64,000 nt of DNA from Paragemmobacter amnigenus (GCF_009908265.2 NZ_JAAATX020000001.1:62001-126000); one strand, 5' to 3'. Shown: positions 41,803 through 50,809, numbered from the stretch's first letter. Program-made: numbers and translations. Notes: a model not told the origin generated them from the letters alone.

Positions 41803-42720
41803 TCACGCTCCATGTCCAGTCGCCGCCTCGGGGGTCGCACCATCGCGCGACGCAAAGGCCCAGTCGCGGAAAGCCCGCGCATCCCGTGCCCGCGCCGGAT
41901 CGTCCATTTCTGCCGTCAGCAGATGATAGCCGTATTCCTCCAGTACCGACACATCCGACAATTGCACCAGCCGCCCCGCATCCAGATCGGGCCGGATCAT
42001 CGCGGCGGGACACAGCGCCACCCCCTGCCCTGCCAGCGCCGCCGCGCGCAGCAGGTTGAAATCCTCGAACACCGCCGCCCCCGTCTGCACGGGCATCGGC
42101 ACGCCCATCCGGCGAAACCACGCGGCCCATCCGCTCTGGTCCGTGTCATGCAACAGGCCCAGCGCCAGATATTCCGACGGGCGCACCGGACGCCCGCCGC
42201 GCAGGATGGTCGGGCTGCACACCGGCACGCTTTCCCCGCCAAGGAAGGGCTCCGATTCCACCGACAGGAAATCCGGCCGGCCCTTCGCAAAGACGAAGGC
42301 CAGATGGACATCCCGGAAATCTATATCCCTACCGTGCATGGCATAAACCACCCTTATCTCCACCTCCGGATGCGCCGCGCGAAACCCCGCAAGCCGCGGG
42401 ATCAGCCAGCACACCGCCACCGACGGGATCGCCGCGATGACCAGCGGCCCCGCCCGTTGCCCCACCTTCGCCCGCGTGCAGGCCGCCTCCATCTCGGCCA
42501 GCGACAGGCTGACCGCCCGCGCCAGCTCCGCCCCGTGCGGCAACAGCTTCGGCCTTCCGCCCTCGCGGTCGAACAGCGGCCCGCCCAACCAGTCCTCCAG
42601 ATGCCGGATCTGGTGGCTGACCGCCGACTGCGTGACGAAAAGTAAATCCGCAGCCGCCTTGAACGAACCCGTCTTTGCAACTGCCTCGAAGGCACGCAAG
42701 GCATTTAGGGGAATCTGCAT
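41803..42720 (-). CDS. LysR-family regulator, GcvA-like
   Basis: A 305-residue LysR protein. The winged HTH is at about 5-65 (LNALRAFEAVAKTGSFKAAADLLFVTQSAVSHQIRHLEDWLGGPLFDRE), and the effector domain begins GPLVIAAIPSVAVCWLIPRL, in the GcvA style. The ATG at 42720 is the usual family start. It is divergent from creatinase over 119 nt with a palindrome, and is co-directional with the GlxA regulator, which follows at once. It is the best candidate for direct control of creatinase. Confidence 0.9.
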   Translation of the reverse strand: MQIPLNALRAFEAVAKTGSFKAAADLLFVTQSAVSHQIRHLEDWLGGPLFDREGGRPKLLPHGAELARAVSLSLAEMEAACTRAKVGQRAGPLVIAAIPSVAVCWLIPRLAGFRAAHPEVEIRVVYAMHGRDIDFRDVHLAFVFAKGRPDFLSVESEPFLGGESVPVCSPTILRGGRPVRPSEYLALGLLHDTDQSGWAAWFRRMGVPMPVQTGAAVFEDFNLLRAAALAGQGVALCPAAMIRPDLDAGRLVQLSDVSVLEEYGYHLLTAEMDDPARARDARAFRDWAFASRDGATPEAATGHGA

Positions 42721-42741
42721 GAACCACCGCCCAAGGCCAAA

Positions 42742-42770
42742 TGAGATTTTCTCACCCATTGCATGAGAAA
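42742..42770. promoter_or_regulatory. Candidate LysR operator between regulator and creatinase genes
   Basis: TGAGA-TTT-TCTCA (42742-42754) is a perfect short palindrome, and a further ATGAGAAA half-site lies at 42763-42770. A palindromic site plus an offset half-site in a divergent promoter is the usual LysR layout. Confidence 0.55.
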
Positions 42771-42839
42771 CCGTCTTTTGACAACCGCCCCCCGATTAAC
42801 CGAGTTTGCCCCCAACCAATCAGCAGAGGGGTCCATCAC

Positions 42840-44072
42840 ATGGAACGCGAAAGACTTCAGAACTACGTGGGCAACGGCGAACCCGTCACCCCCACCTTCT
42901 CGGCCGCCGAGATGCAGCGCCGCCTCGACGCAATCCGCAAGGTGATGGCGGACAAGGGCATCGACGCCGCGCTCTTCACCTCCTACCACTGCATCAACTA
43001 CTACTCGGACTTCCTGTTCTGCTACTTCGGCCGCCGCTACGGCCTCTTGGTGGACCACAACATCTCCACCTCCATCTCGGCCGGCATCGACGGCGGCCAG
43101 CCGTGGCGCCGGACCTTCGGTGGCAAGAACGTCACCTACACCGACTGGCAGAAGGACAACTACTTCCACGCCATCCGCCAGCTCACCGGCGGCGTGAAGC
43201 GTCTGGGGATCGAATTCGACCACATCACCATCGACACGCTGAACCTGCTCAAGGCCGAATTCCCGAACATGGAATTCGTCGACATCGCCGGCCCCTCGAT
43301 GCGCCTGCGGATGATCAAGTCGGCCGAGGAAATCGCCCATATCGAAAAGATGACCCGCATCGCCGACATCGGCGGCGCCGCCTGCGTCGAAGCCACCCAG
43401 GTGGGCGTGCCGGAGCATGAGGTCGCGCTGCACTCCACCGCGACGATGGTGCGCGAAATCGCCAAGGTCTGGCCGCATGGCGAACTGCTCGACACCTGGA
43501 CCTGGTTCCAGTCGGGCATCAACACCGACGGCGCGCACAACCCCGTCACATCGCGCAAGATCGAACGCGGCGACATCCTGTCGCTCAACTGCTTCCCGAT
43601 GGTCGCGGGCTACTACGTCGCGCTGGAGCGGACGCTCTTTGCCGAAACCGCCACCGACGAACACATCCGCCTGTGGGAATTCAACTGCAAGGTCCACGAT
43701 CGCGGCAAGGAACTGCTGGTGCCGGGCAACAAGTGCAGCGACATCGCCAAGGAACTGAACGCGATGTATGCCGAAGCGAACCTGCTGCAGTACCGCAGCT
43801 TCGGCTACGGCCACTCCTTCGGCGTGCTGTGCCACTACTACGGCCGCGAAGCGGGCCTCGAACTGCGCGAGGATTGCGACACCGTGCTGGAGCCGGGCAT
43901 GGTCATCTCGATGGAACCGATGATCACCATCCCGAACCACCTGCCGGGCGCCGGTGGCTACCGCGAGCATGACATCCTCGTCATCACCGACGACAACAAC
44001 AAGGGCAACCGCAACATCACGGGCTTCCCCTATGGCCCCGAGCATCTGATCGTCGGCAAGAAAGCCGCCTGA
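42840..44072 (+). CDS. Creatinase (creatine amidinohydrolase)
   Basis: A 410-residue pita-bread-fold hydrolase that splits creatine into sarcosine and urea. Long stretches match characterised creatinases: ALFTSYHCINYYSDFLFCYFGRRYGL, DGGQPWRRTFGGKNVTYTDWQ, DTWTWFQSGINTDGAHNPVT (catalytic His), SLNCFPMVAGYYVALERTLF, YGHSFGVLCHYYGREAGLELRED and GYREHDILVI. This distinguishes it from Xaa-Pro peptidases. AGAGGGG precedes the ATG. Sarcosine oxidase and urease genes are not in the window. A terminator follows 25 nt after the stop. Confidence 0.93.
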   Translation: MERERLQNYVGNGEPVTPTFSAAEMQRRLDAIRKVMADKGIDAALFTSYHCINYYSDFLFCYFGRRYGLLVDHNISTSISAGIDGGQPWRRTFGGKNVTYTDWQKDNYFHAIRQLTGGVKRLGIEFDHITIDTLNLLKAEFPNMEFVDIAGPSMRLRMIKSAEEIAHIEKMTRIADIGGAACVEATQVGVPEHEVALHSTATMVREIAKVWPHGELLDTWTWFQSGINTDGAHNPVTSRKIERGDILSLNCFPMVAGYYVALERTLFAETATDEHIRLWEFNCKVHDRGKELLVPGNKCSDIAKELNAMYAEANLLQYRSFGYGHSFGVLCHYYGREAGLELREDCDTVLEPGMVISMEPMITIPNHLPGAGGYREHDILVITDDNNKGNRNITGFPYGPEHLIVGKKAA

Positions 44073-44096
44073 TCCGCCCTTTGCAGAACATGGAAC

Positions 44097-44122
44097 GGGG
44101 CCGCCGCAAGGTGGCCCCTTTT
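44097..44122 (+). terminator. Terminator after creatinase
   Basis: GGGGCCGCC / GGTGGCCCC (9 bp with one G-U pair), GCAA-type loop, then TTTTCC. Confidence 0.85.
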
Positions 44123-44153
44123 CCTTTCCGCCGCGCTGCCCATATCCTGTGGC

Positions 44154-44846
44154 ATGACCGCGCTCCTCATCCCCACGCTCATCGCCATAGGCTACGCGCT
44201 GCTGATGTGGCGCTTCTCCGTCTGGCGGACGGGCAAGATGCTGGACCAGCAGTCCCGCCCCCTGACCGACCCCGCCATCACCCGCCTTGCCGACCGCATG
44301 GCCGCGGCCCTCGACGTGCCCTCCATCCCAGTGCATGTGTTCGAGGTGGACCCCGTCAACGGCCTTGCCGCCCCCGACGGGCGCATCTTCCTGACGCGCG
44401 GCTTCCTGAACCGGAAAATGCGGGGCGAGGTGACGGCCGAGGAACTCGCCGCCGTCATCGCCCATGAACTGGGCCACGTGGCCCTTGGCCATACCCGCCG
44501 AAGGATGATCGACTTCACCGGCCAGAACGCGGTGTTCGTCGTGCTGTCGGCGGTCCTGAACCGTTTTCTTCCCTTCATCGGCGTCTGGATCGCGAACCTG
44601 ATCTCCGCCGCCCTTGCCGCACGCCTGTCCCAGCGCGACGAATTCGAAGCCGACGCCTATGCCACCGCGCTCCTGCTGAAATCCGGCATCGGCACCGGCC
44701 CGCAAAAGACGCTCTTCCGCAAACTCGATGCGATGACCAAGGGCAACAGGGGCGACATGCCGGCATGGCTGCTCTCGCACCCTTCCAGCGCCGAACGCAT
44801 CGCCGCGATCGAGGCGAACGAACGCCGCTGGCTTCAGCCCGCCTGA
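44154..44846 (+). CDS. M48-family zinc metalloprotease
   Basis: A 230-residue membrane protease of the HtpX/Ste24-like class. The zinc motif HELGH is at 104-108 and the third ligand Glu is in RDEFEADAYA (about 162-171). An N-terminal helix anchors it, and another hydrophobic segment (VVLSAVLNRFLPFIGVWIANLISAALAA) follows the zinc site. These enzymes degrade misfolded membrane or periplasmic proteins. It is shorter than HtpX and lacks its four-helix layout. It converges with the PIN-domain gene. Confidence 0.9.
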   Translation: MTALLIPTLIAIGYALLMWRFSVWRTGKMLDQQSRPLTDPAITRLADRMAAALDVPSIPVHVFEVDPVNGLAAPDGRIFLTRGFLNRKMRGEVTAEELAAVIAHELGHVALGHTRRRMIDFTGQNAVFVVLSAVLNRFLPFIGVWIANLISAALAARLSQRDEFEADAYATALLLKSGIGTGPQKTLFRKLDAMTKGNRGDMPAWLLSHPSSAERIAAIEANERRWLQPA

Positions 44847-45388
44847 TCCGCCGTCACGGCCTTGGCCAGCCGCGGCAGACCCGCCCGCTTCAACAGCGCC
44901 TTCAGCGACACAGGCCCCCCCGCCATCTCGCAGGCCCGCGCATGGACCCGCGCGATCACCGCGCCCGCCGCCACGGGATCACCCGACCACAGCTCCCACA
45001 GGAACCCGTCCGGATCGCGCCGCGCCACCCCCTCGCCCGCCAGCACATGGCGCGGGAAATCGGCCGCGTTGAAGGTCACGATGGCATCCGCCCCGCCCGC
45101 CACCGCCACGGCCAGAACATGCGTGTCATTCGGATCGGGCAGCACCAGCCGCGCCTCCACCCCCGGTGCCGCCGCCACCATGGCGCGCGGAAACACCTCG
45201 CGCATCAGCGCGGCCATTCCCCGCGCCTGCGCCTCGGCCCCCGGGCCCAGCTTCACCACTGCCCGCGCCCATTCCTCGAGGATGCGCTCCGACCATTTCG
45301 GCTCGTAAAGCCCCGCCTCGGCACAGCCCAACAGGATGTCCCGCAGCACCGGCGGGAACAGCACGCAGGCATCCAGAACCGCCCGCAT
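44834..45388 (-). CDS. PIN-domain protein (putative endoribonuclease)
   Basis: A 184-residue PIN protein. The first acidic residue is in AVLDACVLFPP, others in VLPDPNDTHVLAVAVAGGADAIVTFNAADFP, which fits the conserved PIN Asp set. No antitoxin gene is adjacent. The ATG shares a base with the methyltransferase stop (TGATG), so the two are translated together. That suggests a housekeeping RNA role or a solitary PIN rather than a toxin-antitoxin pair. C-terminal 12 codons overlap the M48 gene's end in the opposite strand. Confidence 0.83.
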   Translation of the reverse strand: MRAVLDACVLFPPVLRDILLGCAEAGLYEPKWSERILEEWARAVVKLGPGAEAQARGMAALMREVFPRAMVAAAPGVEARLVLPDPNDTHVLAVAVAGGADAIVTFNAADFPRHVLAGEGVARRDPDGFLWELWSGDPVAAGAVIARVHARACEMAGGPVSLKALLKRAGLPRLAKAVTADQAG

Positions 45389-46617
45389 CAATCCAGACGG
45401 AAGAACAGCGACTTCAGATACCCCGACTCGGCCAGTTGCGGCAGCATCGGATGGTCCGCCCCGGCGAAACCCGTGTGCAACAACTGCCCCCGCCGCCCCC
45501 CGCGCCCGATCCCGCGGGCCGATGCATTGCGAAAGGCCGACAGGTCCGCCGCATGGGAACAGGAACACAGGCCCAGATACCCCCCCGGCGCCACCAGCGG
45601 CGCCGCCAGCCGCGCCACCCGCTCATAGGCGCGCAACCCCGCCTCCAGCGCATTCTTCGACGGCGCAAAGGCGGGCGGATCGCAGATCACCAGATCGAAC
45701 CGCTCCCCTTCGCCCGCCAAAGCCTCCAGCACGGCAAAGGCATCGCCCTGCCGCACGGCAAACCGGTCCGCCACGCCAGAGGCCGCAGCCCCCGCCTCGG
45801 CCAATCCCAAAGCCGCCGCCGACGCATCCACCGCCAGCGCGGACGAAGCCCCGCCCGCCAGCGCCGCCAGACCGAACCCGCCCACATGGGCAAAGACATC
45901 CAGCACCCGCGCACCCTTGGCCAGCCGCGCCGCAAAGGCATGGTTGGGCCGCTGGTCATAGAACAGCCCCGTCTTCTGCCCGCCCGTCACATCGGCCATA
46001 TAGGTGGCCCCGTTCATCGGCACCGCCACCGGCCCCGCGACCGCACCGCACAGGACCACCGTCTCCTCCGCCAACCCTTCAAGGCCGCGCGACCGTCCCG
46101 TGCCGTTCTTGACGACCGTCGAAACCCCCGTCACCGCGCGCAGCGCCGCCACCAGCGGCTCCAGCAGTATCTCGGCCCATGCGGCATTGGGCTGCACCAC
46201 CGCCACATCCCCGAACCGGTCGATCACCACGCCGGGCAGGCCATCCGCCTCGGCATGGACCAGCCGGTAGAAGGGCGCATCGTAAAGCCGCGCGCGCAAC
46301 TCCAGCGCCCGCGACAGCCGCGCCGCGAACCACGCCTGATCCACCACCGCCCCGGGATCGCGGTCCAGCATCCGCGCCACGATCTTGGACTTCACGTTCA
46401 CCGTGACCAGCCCCAGCTCCCGCCGCTCGCCATCCTCCAGCACGCACAGCGTGCCGGGCGCGATATTCCCCGTCCGCCGGTCCATGACCAGCTCGTCGGC
46501 ATAGACCCAAGGAAAACCATGGCGGATCGCCCGCGCCTCGGCCTTGGGTTTCAGCCGCACCACGGGGCGGCCACGGGCGGGTCCGTCATCGGAAATGGAA
46601 GAAGGGGAGGACATCAT
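45388..46617 (-). CDS. Class I SAM-dependent 23S rRNA methyltransferase, RlmI-like
   Basis: A 409-residue enzyme with an N-terminal PUA domain (VRLKPKAEARAIRHGFPWVYADEL...), an EEHB/RlmI middle segment ending GGQKTGLFYDQRPNHAFAA, and a Rossmann SAM-binding domain (VLDVFAHVGGFGLAALAGGA, then VICDPPAFAPSK). The GQKTGxFxDQR and DPPxF motifs are diagnostic of RlmI/RlmK-type 5-methylcytosine methyltransferases. Starts at 46617 and 46614 are both possible. It leads a two-gene unit with the PIN protein. Confidence 0.9.
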   Translation of the reverse strand: MMSSPSSISDDGPARGRPVVRLKPKAEARAIRHGFPWVYADELVMDRRTGNIAPGTLCVLEDGERRELGLVTVNVKSKIVARMLDRDPGAVVDQAWFAARLSRALELRARLYDAPFYRLVHAEADGLPGVVIDRFGDVAVVQPNAAWAEILLEPLVAALRAVTGVSTVVKNGTGRSRGLEGLAEETVVLCGAVAGPVAVPMNGATYMADVTGGQKTGLFYDQRPNHAFAARLAKGARVLDVFAHVGGFGLAALAGGASSALAVDASAAALGLAEAGAAASGVADRFAVRQGDAFAVLEALAGEGERFDLVICDPPAFAPSKNALEAGLRAYERVARLAAPLVAPGGYLGLCSCSHAADLSAFRNASARGIGRGGRRGQLLHTGFAGADHPMLPQLAESGYLKSLFFRLD

Positions 46618-46655
46618 GCCCTCCCCTTACCCGTTCCTGCCCGATTGTGAAAGTC

Positions 46656-47342
46656 TCAGCGCAGCGCGACCGTCGCGGGCGACCCCACCGCCCGCGCCAC
46701 CAGCGCGGGGTCCGTCACCGGCCCCGACAGCTCGCGCCGCAGCGTCTCGACCAGCTTCTCGGTCACGACCACCTTCTGCGTGCGGCCCGCCTGCTCCTCG
46801 GCAATGGCGGCCTGACCGCCCGCCGCCTTGGCATCCGCCGCCACGCGGCGCGGCCCGTCGATCACCGCCCCCGTCGCCGCATCGCGCACCGTCAGGTCAA
46901 AGACCATGTTATGGGTGCCCCCGACCGTATAGCGCGTCTTCTCCGTCACCCCGTGGAACCGCACAAGCGTCAGTTCCAGCACCGCCGGACGCGGCCCGTT
47001 CATCGACGCCGCCGCCTGCTGGCCCGCGGTCTGGAAGATGGCCGCGATCTGGCTGTGACGGTCGCCGGGCGCATCGCCGCGCCAGACGATGTCCGCGATC
47101 GGATAGAACACATTGGCCTCCGACACCCGCAGCGACCGCGGAACCGCAACGCGCACATCCGCGATGGAATAAAGCGGTGCCACCACCCGCACGCCGGTCC
47201 CCACATCCGGGATGGACCCCGTCCCGCGCGACGCCAGCGTCAGCGCATCCGGCGCGACCCCGCGGCTGGCCGGTTCGGTGGCCACGCAGGCCGACAGGAC
47301 CAGCACGGCAGCAAGCGAGGCGAATTTCATCAGGGCGTTCAT
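46656..47342 (-). CDS. Lipoprotein, DUF6778-like
   Basis: A 228-residue lipoprotein precursor. The signal MNALMKFASLAAVLVLSAC has a good lipobox (LSAC), so the mature protein starts at Cys19. The rest is a soluble alpha/beta protein (VRVVAPLYSIADVRVAVPRSLRVSEANVFYP, then AIFQTAGQQAAASMNGPRPAVLELTLVRFHGVTEKTRYTVGG). The DUF6778 name comes from resemblance only. GGAGGT lies 6 nt before this ATG, which picks it over the nearer upstream ATGs. Function unknown; probably at the periplasmic face of a membrane. Confidence 0.78.
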   Translation of the reverse strand: MNALMKFASLAAVLVLSACVATEPASRGVAPDALTLASRGTGSIPDVGTGVRVVAPLYSIADVRVAVPRSLRVSEANVFYPIADIVWRGDAPGDRHSQIAAIFQTAGQQAAASMNGPRPAVLELTLVRFHGVTEKTRYTVGGTHNMVFDLTVRDAATGAVIDGPRRVAADAKAAGGQAAIAEEQAGRTQKVVVTEKLVETLRRELSGPVTDPALVARAVGSPATVALR

Positions 47343-47354
47343 AACCATACCTCC

Positions 47355-47391
47355 GGTCAATATGACCCATACGTCTGGATGCATGTATGGG
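47355..47391. promoter_or_regulatory. Two inverted repeats upstream of the lipoprotein gene
   Basis: GGTCA-ATA-TGACC at 47355-47367 lies 13 nt upstream of the start codon, and CCCATAC-N12-GTATGGG overlaps it at 47366-47391. Both could be operators or a foldable leader. The regulator is unknown. Confidence 0.4.
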
Positions 47392-47544
47392 AATCAAATG
47401 TGGCGCAAATTGGTTAACGGCAGAACATTTCCGCGGTTTATGCTTGGCATGGAAACAATCGGCCACATTATCGCCCGATAGGACACGCTGCTATACAGAT
47501 GGCCAACAAGGGGCTCTGGCCTCCTCACCGGCCCACGCCCCCCT

Positions 47545-47573
47545 TGAACTGGTTGTTAGCGCTAACAACATCT
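47545..47573 (+). promoter_or_regulatory. Palindromic operator and possible promoter of edd
   Basis: A perfect 18-bp palindrome GTTGTTAGCGCTAACAAC lies at 47553-47570. Its TGTTAGCGCTAACA core is the style of a LacI/GntR gluconate-type repressor site. A -35-like TTGAAC (47545-47550) precedes it, and the palindrome sits in the spacer to a weak AACATC at 47568, so a bound repressor would block the polymerase. Confidence 0.7.
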
Positions 47574-47610
47574 GTTAGAACCCCGCCAGCCGCCGCCGAA
47601 GGAGTCGCCC

Positions 47611-49428
47611 ATGTCACGCCCGCAGTCGCTGCATCCTGCCATCGCCCGCGTCACGGACCGGATTCGCGCCCGGTCCGCCGCCACGCGTGCCGCCTATCTC
47701 GACCGCATGGGTCGGGCGGCACAGGCCGGACCCGCGCGCGGCCACCTCGCCTGCGGCAACCAGGCCCATGCCTATGCCGCGATGGGCACGGACAAGGACA
47801 TGCTCGCCGCCGGTCGCGCCCCGAATATCGGGATCGTCACCGCCTATAACGACATGCTCTCGGCCCACCAGCCCTTCGAAACCTACCCCGCCCTGATCCG
47901 CGCCGCCGCCCGCAAGGCCGGTGCCACGGCACAGGTGGCAGGCGGAGTGCCCGCCATGTGCGACGGCGTGACCCAAGGCCAGCCCGGCATGGAACTCTCG
48001 CTCTTCTCCCGCGACGTCATCGCGCTCGCCGCGGGCGTCGCCATGTCCCACAACACCTTCGACAGCGCCCTCTACCTCGGCGTCTGCGACAAGATCGTGC
48101 CGGGCCTCATCATCGCCGCCTCCACCTTCGGCCATGTCCCCTCGATCTTCGTCCCCGCGGGCCCCATGACCTCGGGCCTGCCCAATGACGAAAAGGCCCG
48201 CGTCCGCAACGCCTATGCCGCAGGCGAAATCGGCCGCGACAAACTGATGGAGGCAGAGATGGCCTCCTATCACGGCCCCGGCACCTGCACCTTCTACGGC
48301 ACCGCCAACACCAACCAGATGCTGATGGAGTTCATGGGCCTCCACCTCCCCGGCGCCTCCTTCGTCAACCCCGGCACGCCGTTGCGCGAGGCGCTGACGA
48401 CGGCGGCCGTGGAACGCGCGGCCCAGATCACGGCGCTCGGCAACGACTACCGCCCCGTGGGCGAAATCCTCGACGAACGCGCCTATGTGAACGGGCTCGT
48501 GGGCCTCATGGCCACGGGCGGCTCCACCAACCTCGTGCTGCACCTGCCCGCCATGGCCCGCGCCTCGGGCGTGATCCTCGACCTGCAGGACTTCGCCGAC
48601 ATCTCCGAAACCGTCCCGCTCATGGCCAAGGTCTACCCCAACGGCCTTGCCGACGTGAACCACTTCCACGCCGCGGGGGGCCTGTCCTACATGATCGGCC
48701 AACTCCTCGACGCGGGCCTCCTCCACCCCGACGCCAAGACGGTGGCGGGCGACGGCCTCTCCCTCTACCGTCAGGAACCGAAGCTCCGGGACGGCAAACT
48801 CCACTGGGAAGACGGCGCCAACGCCACCCTCAACGACAAGATCCTGCGCCCCGCCACCGATCCGTTCCAGCCGACGGGCGGGCTGAAACAACTCACCGGC
48901 AACCTCGGGCGCGGCGTCATCAAGGTCTCTGCCGTCGCCCCCGACCGCCACGTGATCGAAGCCCCCGCCCGCATCTTCCACGATCAGGACAGCGTGAAGG
49001 CCGCCTTCAAGCGCGGCGAATTCACTTCCGACACCGTGGTCGTCGTCCGCTTTCAGGGGCCGCAGGCCAACGGGATGCCGGAACTCCACTCCCTCACCCC
49101 CACGCTCTCGGTGCTGCAGGAACGCGGCCTGAAAGTCGCCCTCGTAACCGACGGCCGCATGTCCGGCGCCTCGGGCAAGGTTCCCGCCGCCATCCACGTC
49201 TCGCCCGAGGCGGCGTCGGGCGGCCCGCTGGCGCGCCTGCGCGACGGCGACATCATCCGCCTCGATGCCACACAAGGCACCCTCACCGTCCTCGCCCCCG
49301 ATTTCGACAGCCGCACCCCCGTGACCGTGGACCTGACGGCCAATGGCTTCGGCATCGGACGCGAGCTTTTCGCCGCCTTCCGCGCCCATGTCGGCCCCGC
49401 AGAAACCGGGGGGGCTGTCGTCGTCTGA
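47611..49428 (+). CDS. edd: 6-phosphogluconate dehydratase
   Basis: A 605-residue Fe-S dehydratase that turns 6-phosphogluconate into KDPG in the Entner-Doudoroff pathway. Matches include [94 protein letters not shown] and the C-terminal [26 protein letters not shown]. Length is typical of Edd and longer than IlvD. GAAGGAG lies before the ATG. The operator upstream suggests induction by gluconate or sugar phosphates. It is followed by eda. Confidence 0.95.
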   Translation: MSRPQSLHPAIARVTDRIRARSAATRAAYLDRMGRAAQAGPARGHLACGNQAHAYAAMGTDKDMLAAGRAPNIGIVTAYNDMLSAHQPFETYPALIRAAARKAGATAQVAGGVPAMCDGVTQGQPGMELSLFSRDVIALAAGVAMSHNTFDSALYLGVCDKIVPGLIIAASTFGHVPSIFVPAGPMTSGLPNDEKARVRNAYAAGEIGRDKLMEAEMASYHGPGTCTFYGTANTNQMLMEFMGLHLPGASFVNPGTPLREALTTAAVERAAQITALGNDYRPVGEILDERAYVNGLVGLMATGGSTNLVLHLPAMARASGVILDLQDFADISETVPLMAKVYPNGLADVNHFHAAGGLSYMIGQLLDAGLLHPDAKTVAGDGLSLYRQEPKLRDGKLHWEDGANATLNDKILRPATDPFQPTGGLKQLTGNLGRGVIKVSAVAPDRHVIEAPARIFHDQDSVKAAFKRGEFTSDTVVVVRFQGPQANGMPELHSLTPTLSVLQERGLKVALVTDGRMSGASGKVPAAIHVSPEAASGGPLARLRDGDIIRLDATQGTLTVLAPDFDSRTPVTVDLTANGFGIGRELFAAFRAHVGPAETGGAVVV

Positions 49429-49441
49429 CGGAACGCCCCCG

Positions 49442-49493
49442 CATTTTCCGTCCCCAAATATCCTGCGGGGGTCCGGGGGTGCAAAACCCCCGG
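49442..49493. repeat. CATTTTCCGT...CAAATATCCT dispersed repeat with hairpin, between edd and eda
   Basis: The sequence at 49442-49471 (CATTTTCCGTCCCCAAATAT, then CCTGCGGGGG) is nearly repeated at 54471-54500. A hairpin CCGGGGGT / ACCCCCGG follows (49473-49493). It lies inside what is otherwise an edd-eda operon, so it may stabilise the edd end of the mRNA or lower eda expression. Confidence 0.65.
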
Positions 49494-49528
49494 CGCTCGC
49501 CGCCAGCGCACCGTCGAAAGGAATCGCC

Positions 49529-50167
49529 ATGACCCCCGCCGAACAATCCGCCGCCGCGCTCCGCGTCTGCCAGCTCGCCCCCGTCGTCCCCGTCCTCGTG
49601 ATCGACGACCTCGCCCATGCCGCCCCCCTCGCCCGCGCGCTGGTGGCGGGCGGCCTGCCCGCGCTGGAAGTCACGCTCCGCACCCCTGTCGCGCTGGACG
49701 CCATCCGCGCCATGGCCGACATCGAAGGCGGCACCGTCGGCGCGGGAACCCTCCTCACCCCCGCCGACGTCAAGGCCGCCAAGAAAGCAGGCGCCACCTT
49801 CGGCGTCTCGCCCGGTGCCACCGACAGCCTGCTGAAAGCCTGCGAGGATGAGGGCCTCCCCCTCCTCCCCGGCGCCGTGACGGCGTCCGAGATCATGGCG
49901 CTCCTCGAACGCGGCTATACGGTGCAGAAATTCTTTCCCGCCGAACAATCGGGCGGTGCGGCCTTCCTCAAATCCATCGGCTCCCCCATCCCGCAGGTCA
50001 AATTCTGCCCCACCGGCGGCATCAGCCTGAAGAACGCGCCCGACTACCTGTCGCTCAAGAACATCCTCTGCGTCGGCGGCTCATGGGTCGCGCCGAAGGA
50101 GGCGATGGCCGCAGGCGACTGGGCCACGATCACCCGCCTCGCCGCCGAGGCGCGCGCCCTGCGCTGA
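49529..50167 (+). CDS. eda: 2-dehydro-3-deoxy-phosphogluconate aldolase (KDPG aldolase)
   Basis: A 212-residue class I aldolase that splits KDPG into pyruvate and glyceraldehyde-3-phosphate. The Schiff-base lysine is Lys134 in VQKFFPAE and the general acid/base Glu47 is in LEVTLRT; GAGTLL and FCPTGGIS complete the phosphate site. I chose the ATG at 49529, with GAAAGGA upstream and family alignment; the frame remains open upstream without sense. It lies 101 nt after edd across a repeat. Confidence 0.95.
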   Translation: MTPAEQSAAALRVCQLAPVVPVLVIDDLAHAAPLARALVAGGLPALEVTLRTPVALDAIRAMADIEGGTVGAGTLLTPADVKAAKKAGATFGVSPGATDSLLKACEDEGLPLLPGAVTASEIMALLERGYTVQKFFPAEQSGGAAFLKSIGSPIPQVKFCPTGGISLKNAPDYLSLKNILCVGGSWVAPKEAMAAGDWATITRLAAEARALR

Positions 50168-50234
50168 AAGGCTTGCCCGACTCTCCCCTCCCGCGCATTC
50201 TCAGAATGAGACGCAATGCAAGGGAGAGGCCACC

Positions 50235-50696
50235 ATGACCGGACCCAGCCTGCAAACCTGCCTCTGGTTCGACGATCAGGCGCAGGAGGCGGCGGAATGC
50301 TACGTCGCGCTCCTGCCCGGATCGAAGATCCTGCACAGCTTTCCTCGGCGGGGCGGGACGGGAACCTTCCTCGTCCACCTCTCGCTTCTGGGCCAGCGCT
50401 ACACCTTCCTCAACGGCGGCCCGCATTACCGCCTGACCCCCGCCGCCTCGATCGAGGTGCATCTGGACACGCAGGTCGAGATCGACCTCCTCTGGAACGC
50501 CCTGCTGCAAGGCGGTCAGGCGATGCGCTGCGGCTGGCTGACCGACCGTTTCGGCGTATCATGGCAGATCATCCCGCGCAGCCTGATCCGCCTGATGCAG
50601 ACCGAAGACGATGCCGTGGCCCAGCGCGTGACGGCCGCCATGATGCAGATGGTCAAACTCGACGGCCCGGCGCTGGAAGCCGCCGCCCTCGGCTAG
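50235..50696 (+). CDS. VOC-superfamily protein (PhnB/3-demethylubiquinone methyltransferase-like)
   Basis: A 153-residue VOC protein of the PhnB type. It begins QTCLWFDDQAQEAAECYVALLPGSKIL, contains TFLVHLSLLGQRYTFLNGGP and ends GWLTDRFGVSWQIIPRSLIRLMQTEDDAVAQRVTAAMMQMVKLD, the classic pattern of this group. Metal ligands common to glyoxalases are not all evident. Function is unknown. The last base of its stop codon is the first base of a hairpin cluster. AGGGAGAGG precedes the ATG. Confidence 0.85.
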   Translation: MTGPSLQTCLWFDDQAQEAAECYVALLPGSKILHSFPRRGGTGTFLVHLSLLGQRYTFLNGGPHYRLTPAASIEVHLDTQVEIDLLWNALLQGGQAMRCGWLTDRFGVSWQIIPRSLIRLMQTEDDAVAQRVTAAMMQMVKLDGPALEAAALG

Positions 50697-50809
50697 GCGA
50701 TTTTTGGCGCAAAAATCGCCCCGAAATCTGACGCAGATTTCGGAACCCGACGCCGCGCTCCGGAAAATTCTGCGTCAGAATTTTCCGCGATTTCTGCGTC
50801 AGAAATCGC
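50696..50809. repeat. Cluster of four hairpins, CTG-x-CAG loop variant
   Basis: Hairpins at 50696-50720 (10 bp, loop GGCGC), 50721-50743 (10 bp, loop ACG), 50761-50787 (12 bp, loop CGT) and 50787-50809 (10 bp, loop CGT). Three have the closing CTG...CAG around CGT or ACG. The cluster spans the gap between two convergent genes and touches both stop codons. It is a variant of the 8591 and 21903 families. Confidence 0.82.

Noticed and set aside
42840-44072. Xaa-Pro aminopeptidase or DMSP lyase DddP
   Set aside because: The fold is shared, but the long matches (DTWTWFQSGINTDGAHNPVT and others) are specific to creatinase.
44834-45388. Toxin-antitoxin module
   Set aside because: The PIN gene has no adjacent small DNA-binding antitoxin gene; it is coupled to an rRNA methyltransferase instead.
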